A DNA stretch of 64,000 bases from Melampsora larici-populina 98AG31 (Eukaryota > Basidiomycota > Pucciniomycetes > Pucciniales > Melampsoraceae). The DNA lies in NCBI RefSeq assembly GCF_000204055.1, contig NW_006768771.1, positions 1,211,259 through 1,275,258 on the forward strand, written 5' to 3'. The notes beneath the pieces are model-generated. The model did no database searches. It had not been told where the DNA came from and worked only from the letters and a program-made list of their open reading frames with translations. Made by a program: the position numbers and the translations under genes. Of this stretch, positions 1 through 14,795 are shown piece after piece. Numbering within the stretch: position 1 is the stretch's first letter; every line of letters starts with the position of its first letter.

Positions 1-341
1 GTCACCGCCATGTTTACATTAAAGATCATACCCGCGCCATTCCAAGTATTCATGTGATTGAATTATGAAGGGATATCAAAGTGTAAGAGCCGAAATGATC
101 CCGGAGACGCTATCAGGAACAAACATGTAAGTAATGATACAGATTGCATCGAGTATATCTTCCCTTGAGTTCAGCTGAAGCTCAAGGTCGTTGGTCCTTC
201 TAGATCGCCTGATCTTATCTCATATTGAAGTTAGGTTTGATCAATAATGATGTATAGAATCTAAGCCTGCTTGATGATCAAGACGAAAGTCGAAATATAT
301 TCCCTTGAAGTCCATCACACCTCAATCCAAGTAAGATTTCT

Positions 342-962
342 TTAAAATCCTTTAGGATTAACCCGATGTGTAACTTTTGTAAAATGAGGCCTAAGATTAT
401 CCGAACAAGAAAAACAAAAACCCTTACATCAAATCTTTAGGAAATTATAGTAAAAAAAGGTAAATCTTACACTTTATGGATTCCTTTTCGATAACCTTTA
501 GAATTAGCTGAAAAGACAAAATATTTATCTTTCGGTGTCATTTCAGCTTCAGTAGGTAATTCTAAAGCTTTAGTCTGACAAGAAAATTAAATGAAAATTC
601 GATTAGCAATCTTGGCTACTAAAGAAGGGATCTGATGCTAAAAACTCGGTAATTACCAGTGCTTGACATTGAATTCCACTTTCTTTTACAGCTGAGATCA
701 CTGAATCAACTTCTCTCAATCGTTTTCTAACATTTGCTTTACGTGTACTAGAAAGTCTCCATGGAATTTTCCTACCAAAAGCAAAATATCATTTCAGTAA
801 CTTGATGTGTCATTTTCTTCTTCTTGATTGAAATTGATAAATCACGAACAGTAAACGACCACCTGATATTGTTGGTGTTGAATGAAATGATGATGATTGA
901 TATGAGAAGTTCAAGTTGGATTGAATGGCCGGTCTAAGTTGTTTTAAGAGAGAGCTGAACAT
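342..962 (-). CDS. MRPL31: Mitochondrial large-subunit ribosomal protein mL60 (MRPL31 family)
   Basis: Structural protein of the mitochondrial large ribosomal subunit, in its fungal form. I join four minus-strand exons: 962-850, 771-657, 574-471 and 390-342, all with GT-AG introns and matching phases, giving 126 residues. The family signature is clear: KIPWRLSSTRKANVRKRLR near residue 40, then PKDKYFVF and KGYRKGIHKV, ending in NPKGF at the stop. The N-terminus (MFSSLLKQLRPAIQSNLNF) is basic and serine-rich, as expected of a mitochondrial presequence. No single exon exceeds 40 codons, so the gene does not show as a long open frame. The first intron starts GTTCGT. It is divergent from the SERCA gene, with 437 bp between the start codons. 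Confidence 0.9.
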
Positions 963-1399
963 GTCTTCCTTCCGATTGTCAGTTCGATGTTGACCTTGGC
1001 TGCTGCATGCTGAGCCTGAATGCGCCTGGGTGTTTTCGTAAATGGCTAGGGTTAGGGTGTATGATGTATGGTGTTGTGTAAGAGATCATGTGATTTACAC
1101 GTGTAATAGGTACGTGGCAGCTGTTATGTAATTTCAGATGAGCCACCGAGAGAGTGGTACTATTAGGAAGCTCATCCTCACCCATATCAATCATCAACCA
1201 TCAAATTTATCAAGATTGGAACTTTGAACTCGAAGCAATATCATATCAATAGCTCATTCATTCAGAAATAGCCCAAACCATCTCCGGATTCAACTCCTTT
1301 TCCAGGTTGATTCTTCGTCCTTGGTCCTTGGAGGGATAATCAAACATTACTTTGAAGTCCTGTATTCTGAAGTTCTAATTATCAAAGACTTCCATTTCG
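963..1399. promoter_or_regulatory. Shared divergent promoter region, mL60 / SERCA
   Basis: This 437-bp gap separates two divergent start codons, so it must hold both promoters and both 5' leaders. I see no convincing TATA box or named operator. An apparent 72-codon minus-strand frame here has no family resemblance. Confidence 0.45.
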
Positions 1400-5051
<3,652 letters not shown>

Positions 5052-5948
5052 AAAGCTCCTAGCATGAACATCAAACCTGAAGATGGCTTGATATAGGTTA
5101 TGATAGGATTTGGAAAAGAGAATGGATAGAAAGGAAATGAGGAAAAGGTTTTGATTCTTTACGTGTTGAAAGAATCTAAGAAAAAGAAATCTCTCAGTCA
5201 TCATTCACCTTTTTATAAATAGAACGAAAAATCAATCAGTAGAAAGTTTAAATGTATTAGACATACATAGATCTTCTTTAAAAAAAGAATCATGTTTGAG
5301 GGTGTCTTTTTTTGTAAAGAAAACAATACGTGATGTATTTAGTAAAAAAATTATAGATATTTCATGTCACGTCAAGAAAGAAGGAAAGATTAAAAGATTA
5401 AAAAAAAAGGTTGTATTGAAAAAAAGCATTTATTTTGAAAAGAAGTGATTATCAATTTATTTCTTCTTTCGAACAAGATCTAGTATGTACAAAATGAGAG
5501 ACCAGAAACATGGTCTGTAGGGACATCTTCTTTACTCATGGATTGATGAAGGTATCGTCAAGAGAAATTCGTAAGGTTTTTCAAAGGGAGATGCCGAGGA
5601 GGAAGTAGGAAAAGTCACTATCAAAGTTTAACTTAACAAAGCCATGCCCGCGCGACCCCGTCTGCACCCTTGCAGCAGGCTTTGTTAAGCTGACGAAGGT
5701 AGAGGTGTTGAAAAATTCAAAATATCAGATAGAAATCAATTTGGAGTGTTTTGTTAATTTTGCTTTTGGAGTGTATGCTGAGAGAATACTTTGGATCATA
5801 CGAATCAGAGTTTCGATCTCATTCGGTTTGAATCTCAATTGTGAGTCAAGTTCGTTGTTCCTTATGACTGGTTGAGGATAAGTAAACAAATCCTGATCAG
5901 ATATGATTTGACTTTGAACAGACGAAATACAAAGGACATCGATCGATC
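5052..5948. other. Intergenic, SERCA 3' flank and amidohydrolase promoter
   Basis: AT-rich 3' flank followed by the upstream region of the next gene. No coding frame is supported. It contains one GC-rich hairpin at 5632-5689, listed separately. Confidence 0.6.
5632..5689. repeat. Perfect 12-bp inverted repeat around a GC-rich loop
   Basis: CTTAACAAAGCC at 5632-5643 is the exact reverse complement of GGCTTTGTTAAG at 5678-5689. The 34-nt loop is GC-rich inside AT-rich DNA. It resembles the CTTAAC-type end of the foldback element near 38.8 kb, so it may be a small mobile remnant; a transcription terminator role is less likely in a nuclear genome. Confidence 0.55.
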
Positions 5949-7873
5949 ATGGCTCCAGTGATGTGTATCGATCAAGCGGAATATCCAACTTTAGCCAAAG
6001 TGTGCTTCACTACTCCAGGTCTGTCGATTCTCATTCAAAGACAAAGACTCATCAAAATCAACAAAAACCATCAGATTTGTTTAATTTCATCTAATTATGT
6101 AGCCATCGATAATCATGCACATAACATTTGTAAAGAAGAAACCAATCATAAATACCCAATCGAATCGATCTTCTCAGAAGCCGAAGGTACTGCATTAACT
6201 AATTATGCTCAAACAAGTATACCAGCTATGACAGCAGCAAGTCAATTAGCAACACTATATCTTTGTGAATCAAATTGGGACCATTTGAAAGAAATCGTTC
6301 TTGGTCAATTAACTTTTGAAGATCGATGTAAAGTTTGTTTTGGTTACAGTAAAATTGAGATGGTACTCTTTGATGATTTACTGTTTGGTGCTCAAGAAGA
6401 TTGTAATGGTTATCAGTGGCATGATCAATTTACTAATAAGAAAAACAAACGAATTGTTCGTTTAGAAGTTTTAATGGAAGTAAGCTTTCTGATTCATGCG
6501 GAACTTATAAATCAATCTCAATCAGTTAATCAGATTTTTTTTCAGGATGCTATCAGATCCGTTTTCTTTGGTTCAAACATCCAGACTGAAGTAAATATCG
6601 AAGCTTTAAATAGGTGCCGTGATGTTTTTGTTCGTGAAGTTTATAAGTCAATTATGGACACTGAGGTGGTAGCCTTCAAGGTAAGACTTGCTTACATTCA
6701 TCTACTTGCCTTGAATCTTGACTATCCATCTGATACGCATTCTTGTTCACAGTCAATCATCTGTTATAGAAGTGGTCTAGATGTTTCACCACTTACCACA
6801 CCTGAAGAGGCACTAAAACAATTAGTTCCATGGATTGCTGGTCTTAGAAATTCCTCTGACTCAACACTTCGATTGAATAAGCAAACAAAATGTCTAAATG
6901 ATTGGCTCTTAACAAAAGCTTTTGAAGAAATCTCAACACATCCTCGTGGATCTGATTTCATTTTACCTGGTAAGTTAAGTAGCTTACATGAACATATACG
7001 CTCTGAAGGAATTGAAATAACCGTTATCTGCGTTTTGTACCCCCAAGTTCAATTCCACGTAGGATTAGGAGATAAATCTGTTCAATTAACTAAAAGTAGA
7101 CCATCATATTTGCAAACCCTAATTGAACATTTTCCAAACCTTCCAATAGTTTTACTTCATGCTTGTTATCCTTTTACTCGTGAAGCAGGTTATTTAGCTT
7201 CAGTTTATGAGAACGTTTGGTTAGATTTTGGTGAAATCTTTCCTATGATTTCTACTATTGGACAAATAAGTGCGGTGAAAGAGATGTTTGAAGTTTGTCC
7301 TACTGGTAAATTGTTATGGTCTAGTGATGCTCGTGAGTTATTCTTCTTGAATCATTGTTTCTTCAAGTGTCATTGTTAGTTATGTGATTTTGTTTACTTC
7401 ACTCTGTAGATTTTCATCGTGAGTTCCTTTGGCCTGGATGAAATAAAAATGATCTGACTGGTTTGATTGATGATATGATCATTCAAATCTTTTTACCTAA
7501 CAGCTGAAGGGTTTTATCTAGCTTCTTGTCAAGCCCGGACTGTACTATATCATGTTAGTAGAAAGGTTTCATTTTCATCTACAAAACCCTTTTTAAATGA
7601 GAAGTAATGATGAATTGTTTCTTCTGTTCTGAAAGGTTTTGGTCGAGATGATTAAGATCAAAAGTATCGATGAAAGTCAAGCAAACGAGATTGTTAAGAA
7701 AGTTTTGTTTTTGAACTCGAACGGACTCTATAGACTTGGTTTGTCTTTAGAAGACAGCAAGTAAATCGATAATGAATTCTCAATTGATGGTTTATGAAAA
7801 ATATTCTTAAGAGACTCTTGAAATTGCGTTCAGGTTTAGAGATTTGCTCAATCCAGTTCAGAATTTTTTGTAG
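5949..7873 (+). CDS. Amidohydrolase-2 family protein (FluG N-terminal-like)
   Basis: Metal-dependent amidohydrolase with a TIM-barrel fold, resembling the N-terminal domain of fungal FluG. Suggested exons: 5949-6018, 6103-6479, 6546-6680, 6753-7332, 7410-7418, 7504-7565, 7636-7760 and 7834-7873, giving about 465 residues with consistent phases. Motifs: DNHAHN (metal-binding HxH), VAFKSIICYRSGLDVS, QFHVGLGD, IVLLHACYPFTREAGYLA and LDFGEIFPM, then SSDAHFHPEGFYLA. Three introns (84, 66 and 72 nt) are multiples of three without stops, so unspliced sequence reads as one long frame. One exon is only 9 nt. A possible further in-frame intron at 6970-7047 is unresolved. The intron at 7566 has a weak GTTTCA donor. 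Substrate is unknown. Confidence 0.85.
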
Positions 7874-9074
7874 TTGGAAGCAAGCACGTCATATTAAATG
7901 TGTGTGACAGTGGATGCCCTACACTGCCAGCATTAAAGAGGTTCCCAGATGGGAATATGGGTTGTAGGAATCAGACAGCCTTTGTGACTACATATATTAG
8001 GGGTACACAAACTTGAACACCCAACCTAAAAACCCATGGACAAACCCAAACTTACATAAGTCCCACTCGCTCTGGCCCCGTCGGTACAGGTACCACGTAC
8101 CTCCGAGCGCCAGCGAGGGACTTACGCCTAATCCCCAAAATCTGGCGTGAGACTAGACAGGGCTTTTGCCAAAAATCTGTCATCTCACTTGCTCACAATT
8201 CTCACTTATCAACTCGTGACAAGCACATAATGAAAATGATGCGCACATCCTCTATCTTTCATTGGCCACCCTTCACACTTCAACGGCCCAACACGTTCAA
8301 AAGTTATGAGCAAATAAGCTCTTGTCCCAAACCTCGGGGCCGTCTTTGTCTACATGTGTTTCCAACGCTGCGCGTCAGAAACGTTTGTGCTTGCGAGATC
8401 AAATCTTTACAGTTCAAACTGCAGTTTGCGTTGGGCAGCGTGAATTATTATAATGCATTGCTCATGACAGAACTTGAAGGACCTGGGCAACGAGGGCAAA
8501 CCTCAAAACCCATGAACCAAACTCACTCCTCCAAAAACGCGTTCAGATATAGACAATCTCTCATCTCATTCCAAATGATCTTAGTCGAAAGAATTAATAA
8601 ACTTATGACAGATGTTGTATTTCTCACAGATTTCAACCCACAAAAGAACAAATCAATATTCAAACTGATACAAGAGCTTAATAATGATCAAAGTCAACAA
8701 ACGTCTAAAACACACATATGTACAAGATATACCAATTGATAAGAAAAAAAGTAGAAAGTTCAAATGGATTTAAAGAAAAAGATATAGATAAAAGGAGAAA
8801 CAGTGTCAGATAAAGGATCAGAAAATAAAGATCAGAAAAAAACCCAAAGAAAAAGAGATATTGAAAAGAAAAAAAAAATTAAGATGATCTGTTGATAACA
8901 AAATGTCCTTGATTTTCTTGTGTTTGAGGATTTGAATTTTATTGAATCTACGATAAGATATATCAAAGAAGTAATGTTATAAAGTGAATATGAGATTTAA
9001 ATAATTGTTTTCTTTTTATATTTGAAGGGAAATTAGAATTTGAAGAAGATAGATTTGGTTGTAGTAGAATGATG

Positions 9075-9465
9075 TTCTAAATATGATCAAATAATTTTAA
9101 GAATTGAATTGTGGATCTCTCTTTTGGTTTGACAAAATTGAGAACTTGTAAAGAAAAAAAAATCCTTGAGAAAATCGATCTTAACTCAAAGAATTTCAAG
9201 AAAGTTTAATGTTGTTGACTATAAGAAAACAAAGAGAATATGTTAGTAAATGATCAATTTAGAATAAGATGAAAACAAAAGTACTCCCGTATCCAAATCA
9301 AACAAAGAAATACTTTAAATGTGATTAGATAGCTCTAAGAATCAAATTGTAGATTTTTGGCTTTACAAAATTGAGAACTTGTAAAGAAAAAAACTTGTTG
9401 CTAAAATCGATCTTAATTCAACATAGAGATATGTTAGCAAAAGGTCAATATAAAATTAGATAAAA
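9075..9465. repeat. Imperfect tandem duplication, period about 233 bp
   Basis: The block around 9132 (ACAAAATTGAGAACTTGTAA) recurs at 9365, and flanking text (AAATCGATCTTAA, a TATGTTAG block and GATAAAACGAAG-like tails) follows in the same order in both copies. The sequence is AT-rich and non-coding. It lies in the core of the foldback element. Confidence 0.6.
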
Positions 9466-9475
9466 CGAAGAATAC

Positions 9476-9745
9476 TCACAAAGAAGAACTACTTTCACTC
9501 CAATTGATCATAAAATCATACTTCAAACAATCATTCCTTAAACTTTTCCTTTTTCTTGAAATTAAATTGTTTTTCACAGTTTCTTGGTTTTGATTTAAAT
9601 TTGAATTTGAACTTTGATGTCGATTTATATTGTAATCAAATTTAGGTGATAAAGGTGTAATTGGATCTTCATCTTGGGCAGTCGCAGTTAAAAACTTGGT
9701 GCTAACTTCTGGGCGTGGGCAGCGGAAACACTCCTTCGTAGCATT
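9476..9745 (-). pseudogene. Possible 3'-terminal exon of an unidentified gene
   Basis: A minus-strand frame of about 90 codons follows a plausible acceptor (GACTCAG) and ends in NWSESSSSL. The protein is rich in Asn, Ser and Lys, contains a basic SRKRKSLR patch, and matches nothing I recognise. No upstream exons are visible before the right arm of the foldback element. It may be a host gene fragment caught between the arms, or chance. Confidence 0.3.
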
Positions 9746-10241
9746 CTGAGTCAATCAAGTTGTGAGGAAACTGGAATCGTGTGAGTGGTATTTGCGGATG
9801 TGATGCTACTTTGGGTGTAAATCGTGTACTTGACTAAATTTCATCGAGTATGACAAACTGCAGTTTGGTCACAAGTTTTCTCCGTTACGTCCACCTTACT
9901 GGGGTTTTGGATGCCGCAGTCGTGCTTGGGTCATGTACGGCCCCGAGGTTTGGGGCAAGAGCTTATTTGCTCATAAGTTTTGAACGCGTTGAGCCGTTGA
10001 AGTGTGAAGGGTGGCCAATGAATTATATAGGATTTGCGCATCATTTTCATTATGTGCTTGTCACGAGTTGATAGGTGAGAATTGTGAGCAAGTGAGATGA
10101 AAGATTTTTGGCAAAAGCCCTGTCTAGTCTCACGCCAGATTTTGGGGATTAGGCGTAAGTCCCTCGCTGGCGCTCGGAGGTACGTGGTACCTGTACCGTT
10201 GGGGCCACGCGAGGTGGACTTATATAAGTTTGGGACAAACC

Positions 10242-10309
10242 TGATTGTTTTTTGGGTTTTGTCCATGGGTTTTCCGCTTTCCCGTTGGACAAAACCCAAA
10301 AAACAATCG
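10242..10309. repeat. 23-bp perfect hairpin in the right foldback arm
   Basis: The arm at 10243-10265 (begins GATTGTTTTTTGGG) is the exact reverse complement of 10286-10308, with a 20-nt loop. The left arm of the element lacks it, so it arose after, or independently of, the arm duplication. Confidence 0.65.
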
Positions 10310-10458
10310 GGCTGTCATGGGTTTTGTCCATGGGTTTTTAGGTCGGTTTTTCATGTTTGTGGACCCCTATTACAATGGCGGTCTGATCCCTACAACCCAT
10401 ATTCCCATCTGGGAACCTCTTTAATGCTGGAGTGCTATGTGCAATGCAGTGACTGTTA

Positions 10459-11953
10459 AAAAGATAGGTCACAAGCTATAAAGCAGATGATTCAAACAGA
10501 CTGATCACAAAGACCTAAGTTTTCTCTAACATTATGCTCGGGTTGACTGGTTTGGGTCTTGGTCCCATCATTTTTTTGTCAGACCTCAAAATCTAATGAC
10601 CCCTACCCTTTCGATTTCATCTTGTAGCACAGACAAATCACTCATAAAAGTTATATATTGAGGCCTGCAATTTTTCATGTTACCGTCAGTGACCACTGCA
10701 GCATCGTCTAGAATGACAAAGCGAGAAATTGTCTCCCTATCTGCAAAACATCTTTCCCAGTCATCCCGTGTACGTCATCAATGATGACTCTGGTGTGCGA
10801 AAATGTGGTTTTTGCACCAGTATCATGGTAAAGCATTGCATGGATGGATGTGAGTCGATGGCAACATGAACGAATGATGAGCATTGGTTCCAATCCGACA
10901 AGCATGGTTACTCTCATTCGCGGGTAAAAGCAAGAGCGATGACGGAAGAGCGCTGATAAACTAAGGACAAGAACTTCCATTCTGGGTACAAGACTTGGTA
11001 CAAAAGTAAATATCGTGCTTCCAGAGAAATTCTTGGATGTAAACTCAAATAAGCCCACTCCTCGCGCTCCAAAGTTACATGTATTACCATGAATTATTTA
11101 TTTATCGGCATTTCGGGCTCCTTTCTCTAAATGGGCGAAGCATGATTCAGAACTAATCTCACCAGTGACGATGGGGCGTATATTTTAGGTGTATCTAGAG
11201 ATAAGTATGAGTTGACGAAAGCGAATGCCTGTTAGATCAAGCTATCCAAGGCATATGCACAACTTCAAGCCTGGACTCTGAGACCAAAGTCATTCAATTC
11301 TGGAAGGGTTCTTGACTCATGCTCCTAGCTTCGGCACTCGCAAGTAGATTGGCTATTTTTCGTCACTCACGCAAGTGTGAAACAAAGAAGATGAGTGCCA
11401 AAGTTGCACATTTGTACTCAAGTATGAGATTGACACAACCAATCTTCAAGGCGAATAATGAGAACCATCTCTTTCAGACCTCATAGTCACCAAGTTGGAC
11501 TTTAACTGTTAACAACCATTTGTTTATAGTTATCTATTCCAACCTTGTTTCAAACCGCATACATCACTTGACCAATGCATCCAGCTTCTAGAATGGCTCA
11601 AAAACACCGTAATTTTATTTGAAAATCTGCTGGACAAGGAATGTGACATTTTGCAAGGATTGTGGGGTTTTATTCCTTGTAAGACACTACAAGGGCACTG
11701 ATTATCCACTTATCCGCTTTACAGGCACATGCCCAGACTACTTGACTTATACTTATATTGCAGACAGATAAGGGCGAAATTACAACCCCTCTATGATCCA
11801 ATTTGTTATCGGGCGACATATCCGTATCTCATCCTGAGTCTAGCAAACATGGATTTTCAGAAGAATCAGAAGTCGGTTCCCAGCATTATAGAAAGGAGAG
11901 AAGATCGAACTAAGATGCAAGGCAACTCGCTAGACTGACTTCATTGGCTTCCC
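10459..11953. other. Intergenic, no supported gene
   Basis: Between the foldback element and the GLTP stop codon. A 116-codon minus-strand frame at 10708-11058 has no recognisable domain and no splice partners; it could be old transposon debris. Nothing else was seen. Confidence 0.5.
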
Positions 11954-12888
11954 TCAGAGACCTTTACCATAATTGCCCTTCTCATAGAAGGCCTGAATAC
12001 GTTGTACAATCTTTTCGAGCGCTGTTAACCACTTTTCAAGTTCGACCTCGACTCTGTCGGGTGTACCGAGTTTGGCATAGAGATCCGCGCGATAAGGGCA
12101 TGCTTTCATGGCAAGCTGAAAGGCAGGATAGACGTTAGTACTCTTTCGTCAAGCAAGCCTGATATGACAAGCATCAAAGAAAGAGAGTGACTAACCCCAA
12201 AGACTGGACGAACGACAAAGGAATGATGAGGTTTTAGACTGGTCTCATATCCTTTTACGAAAGATTCAGAAAGCTCTTCGGTTGGGTTCTTTTGAGATCG
12301 ACGAAGTCCTTCGTAGGTAAAGTGTAAACCACTAAAATCATCAAGGTTCATCAGATCTGATAGGTTTTATCCATCTCATGAATGATCAATTCACCGAGTC
12401 AACCATAATAGTCCTTGAGTCGCATCACGCTTCTTTGATGTCTTCTCAAACTCGACCAAGCGTTCCAAGGTTGAACATTCGGTTTTGTTGACTTGGTAAA
12501 GAGTCCGGATTTTCTATAGGTAAGCCCGATTATCAGCCTGCTATGACAGATCTCAACTGGTTGGAAAGCGACAGCCATGGATGGAAGTGCGTTTTACCGT
12601 GATATTTCCGTTAAGATCGTTTTGCACTACCGCAAAAGCTTTGCTCCCAAACAAATCTATGAAGCCATCAAGATAGACATAAGAGCATTAGAGTCCGATC
12701 CCAGGCCATTTTCCATAGAAAAGTAGATAATTTTGAAGATTATTGCCATGAAGCTGTTACTTACCAAAGAGTTTGACGAGCTCTTCACTTGCCTCCAGGA
12801 AAGTGGATGTCTCGACACCCTCATCAGTGACGGTCACATCCGAATAGGAGCGCTTCATTGTATCAAAGTAACAAGGAGCCTCCGACAT
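11954..12888 (-). CDS. Glycolipid transfer protein (GLTP / HET-C2 family)
   Basis: Cytosolic carrier that moves glycosphingolipids between membranes. Five minus-strand exons: 12888-12765, 12656-12598, 12513-12395, 12331-12196 and 12115-11954, in phase, giving 199 residues, typical for GLTP. Seen: YFDTMKRS and FLEASEELVKLFD at the N-terminus, the headgroup-binding DLNGNITK pattern (Asp, Asn, Lys), the ligand-contact tryptophan in GLLWLTRGL, HHSFVVRPVF with its histidine, and a helical C-terminus LEKWLTALEKIVQRIQAFY. The third intron must end at GATTTTAG (12332); the nearer ATCAG acceptor would bring in a stop. Divergent from mS35 with about 400 bp between start codons. HET-C2 acts in heterokaryon incompatibility in Podospora; that role is not implied here. 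Confidence 0.93.
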
Positions 12889-13290
12889 CTTGATAAGTTT
12901 TGATCTGTAGATTTGTTTTGATTAAAGCGTGTAGCGATAGGAGAAAGGTTAATAAGAGAAAGACCACTTGAAGAAAAGATATGTTGGTGATAAATTGAAT
13001 TTGTTTTCTACTTGAACAATTCGGAAGTCACTCTGAGTCTGATCAACTTTTGTGCGTCATCGATCCTGAGCTGTCGTGACAGTCCCCGACCGGCTATGTA
13101 CACATACATTACATACGGCTATCTTGTACAGGTAACAACCGCCCGTGTGATATGTAGTGGGCTGTGCTGGTACCAGGAGCCTGTCAATCCTCGTGACATG
13201 TCTTAGATTGCACCCTACCAAATTCCCCAAGACCAATCACTCGATTAACCCATCTTCCCAGATCGATTATCGTATACAGCATTCTTGAAC
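12889..13290. promoter_or_regulatory. Shared divergent promoter region, GLTP / mS35
   Basis: This 402-bp gap holds both upstream regions. A 64-codon plus-strand frame at 13012 has no support. No recognisable operator. Confidence 0.4.
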
Positions 13291-14465
13291 ATGACTTCGA
13301 ATCTTGTCAAATGCTACCCATGCCTTATCCCGAAGCGGCCTCGGATGCCTCAGCCTCTCATCGTGGATTCAACTCACCCTCGACAGTTCGTCACGAGTGC
13401 GATTTCGCAAGCCGGAGGAAAAAATAAAATCAAAGTGACTGGCAAGGGTCGATTGAAGGATCATCCACTTGGTGGACCTGGAATGGAAGAAGCTTTCGAT
13501 ATAGAGAGAGATCTAGTGAAACCATTTGCTATGCAAGATGTACCTGGTGTCACTCATCTTCGGTGGGCAGAAGCTCGAAAGCGGTTACACGCATTACGTG
13601 TTATCAAATTTCAGATGCCATCCTTAGCCAGTTCGTATTTTGATCCTTTCTATGCATTTCTTGACTGGTTTGTTCTCAAAAACTGACAATGATTCAATTT
13701 TTGTCATGATTATGTTCAGAATTCCGTCAACCTTTTGTACCACCAAGTCCCGATGCTCATCTGATCGTCAAAACACATGATGATATGGACTTTCATTACG
13801 GTCAAGCAGATTCACAAAGGCCTAATCGAAAAGTCACGGTCAAACTTAACTTATCTCGATTTCCTAAATTAATCGAATCTCCCGAAGCCATGCACAAGAT
13901 CAAATTACTTGCAGGCAGTCGTTGGACTGCTCCTAACATTCGATCTCCCTTCGACACTAATGAACACTACGACGATCCAAACGGTTCGGTGACCATAGCT
14001 TGTGACAAATACCCAACTCGAGCCATGAATGAAAGATGGTGCTCAGAAACAGTTGATCGCCTTCTTACTGTTGCCACCTCACCCGATACAGACAAGATGA
14101 CAGACATTCCGCTTGATCTTCGACCATCAGAACGAAGAAGGATTCGAAACTCTCGGCAGCCGTGGAAAGCTAAGGGCGACAGTGCAGTCCGTTTCCCATT
14201 GGAATGGCTCACCCCAACTGTTCGTGCTCGACTTGAGGCAAATCAGGCAAATAAAATTAGTGTCAAGCAAAATTGTAGGCAAGCGCTGGCTCGCTCGGAC
14301 CAAGAATTGCGACAGTTGGTGAAATGGGATGGAATAGGCTTGGCCCCTATCGGCTTGTTCGACAGACTTGGGCCGGTGGAAAAGAAGAGGTTAAATGAGA
14401 TCATCGAGGAACGATCTCAACTACGCGCCTCGCTTGTCAACTCAGAGGCTGCTGTGGACAAGTAG
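13291..14465 (+). CDS. RSM24: Mitochondrial small-subunit ribosomal protein mS35 (Rsm24 family)
   Basis: Component of the mitochondrial small ribosomal subunit. Two exons, 13291-13630 and 13720-14465, with an intron that starts GTTCGT, give 361 residues. The conserved core spans the junction: an N-terminal block PGVTHLRWAEARKRLHALR, then DMDFHYGQADSQRPNRKVTV, KLIESPEAMHKIKLLAGSRW, and the more variable DKYPTRAMNERWCSETVDRL. The N-terminus is basic and lacks acidic residues for its first 25 positions, consistent with mitochondrial import. The in-frame TTG six bases upstream is not used; the ATG at 13291 is the better start. Confidence 0.88.
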
Positions 14466-14795
14466 AGATACCTAGTGCGCGAAGGGACTTTCTGAAGCTC
14501 ACAGCTATCATTCAATGCAATAGACTTAATCATGCATACGCAGATTTGCAAATTCGCCATCATGTCCCGAGGGAATCAGTCTTAACCCAAGGAATATTGT
14601 GACTTCTCCTTGCCTTTGATACACTCTTTGACAAGTTCGATTTCATGAGATAAGATCAACAGGATTTGATCCCGCTGATTTGCCATCTATATTGTCATGT
14701 TTGCGACCCAGATAAAGTCCACTGTAGAAAATCCACCCATATCTTACAACAATGGGCAAGTTGTTGTAGCGTAAAAATACGCAAAGAAATCTAAC

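Larger units (their letters stand above)
7910..10458. mobile_element. Foldback DNA element with about 500-bp inverted arms
   Basis: The left arm (about 7910-8430) and right arm (about 9851-10458) are long inverted copies of each other. A 42-bp stretch at 7927-7968 is the exact reverse complement of 10389-10430, and similarity continues inward to a palindrome CAAACTGCAGTTTG at about 8417 and 9851. Arms contain small indels, and the right arm has an extra hairpin. The core (about 8430-9850) is AT-rich and carries a possible gene fragment. No transposase is visible, so it is non-autonomous. The outermost ends (CAGT-like) do not show a clear target duplication, so exact ends are uncertain. Two separate opposite insertions are an alternative. 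Confidence 0.7.

Noticed and set aside
5684..5715. Hammerhead-like CTGACGA followed by GAAAA downstream of the 5.6-kb hairpin
   Set aside because: The bases between cannot form stem II and no cleavage-site strand pairs with the flanks.
8230..8739. 169-codon plus-strand frame
   Set aside because: It runs from the left foldback arm into AT-rich core; the same arm sequence reads in other frames in the inverted copy, so it is not conserved as protein.
13967..14322. Frames on both strands within mS35 exon 2
   Set aside because: Shadows of the ribosomal protein frame, which carries the family motifs.
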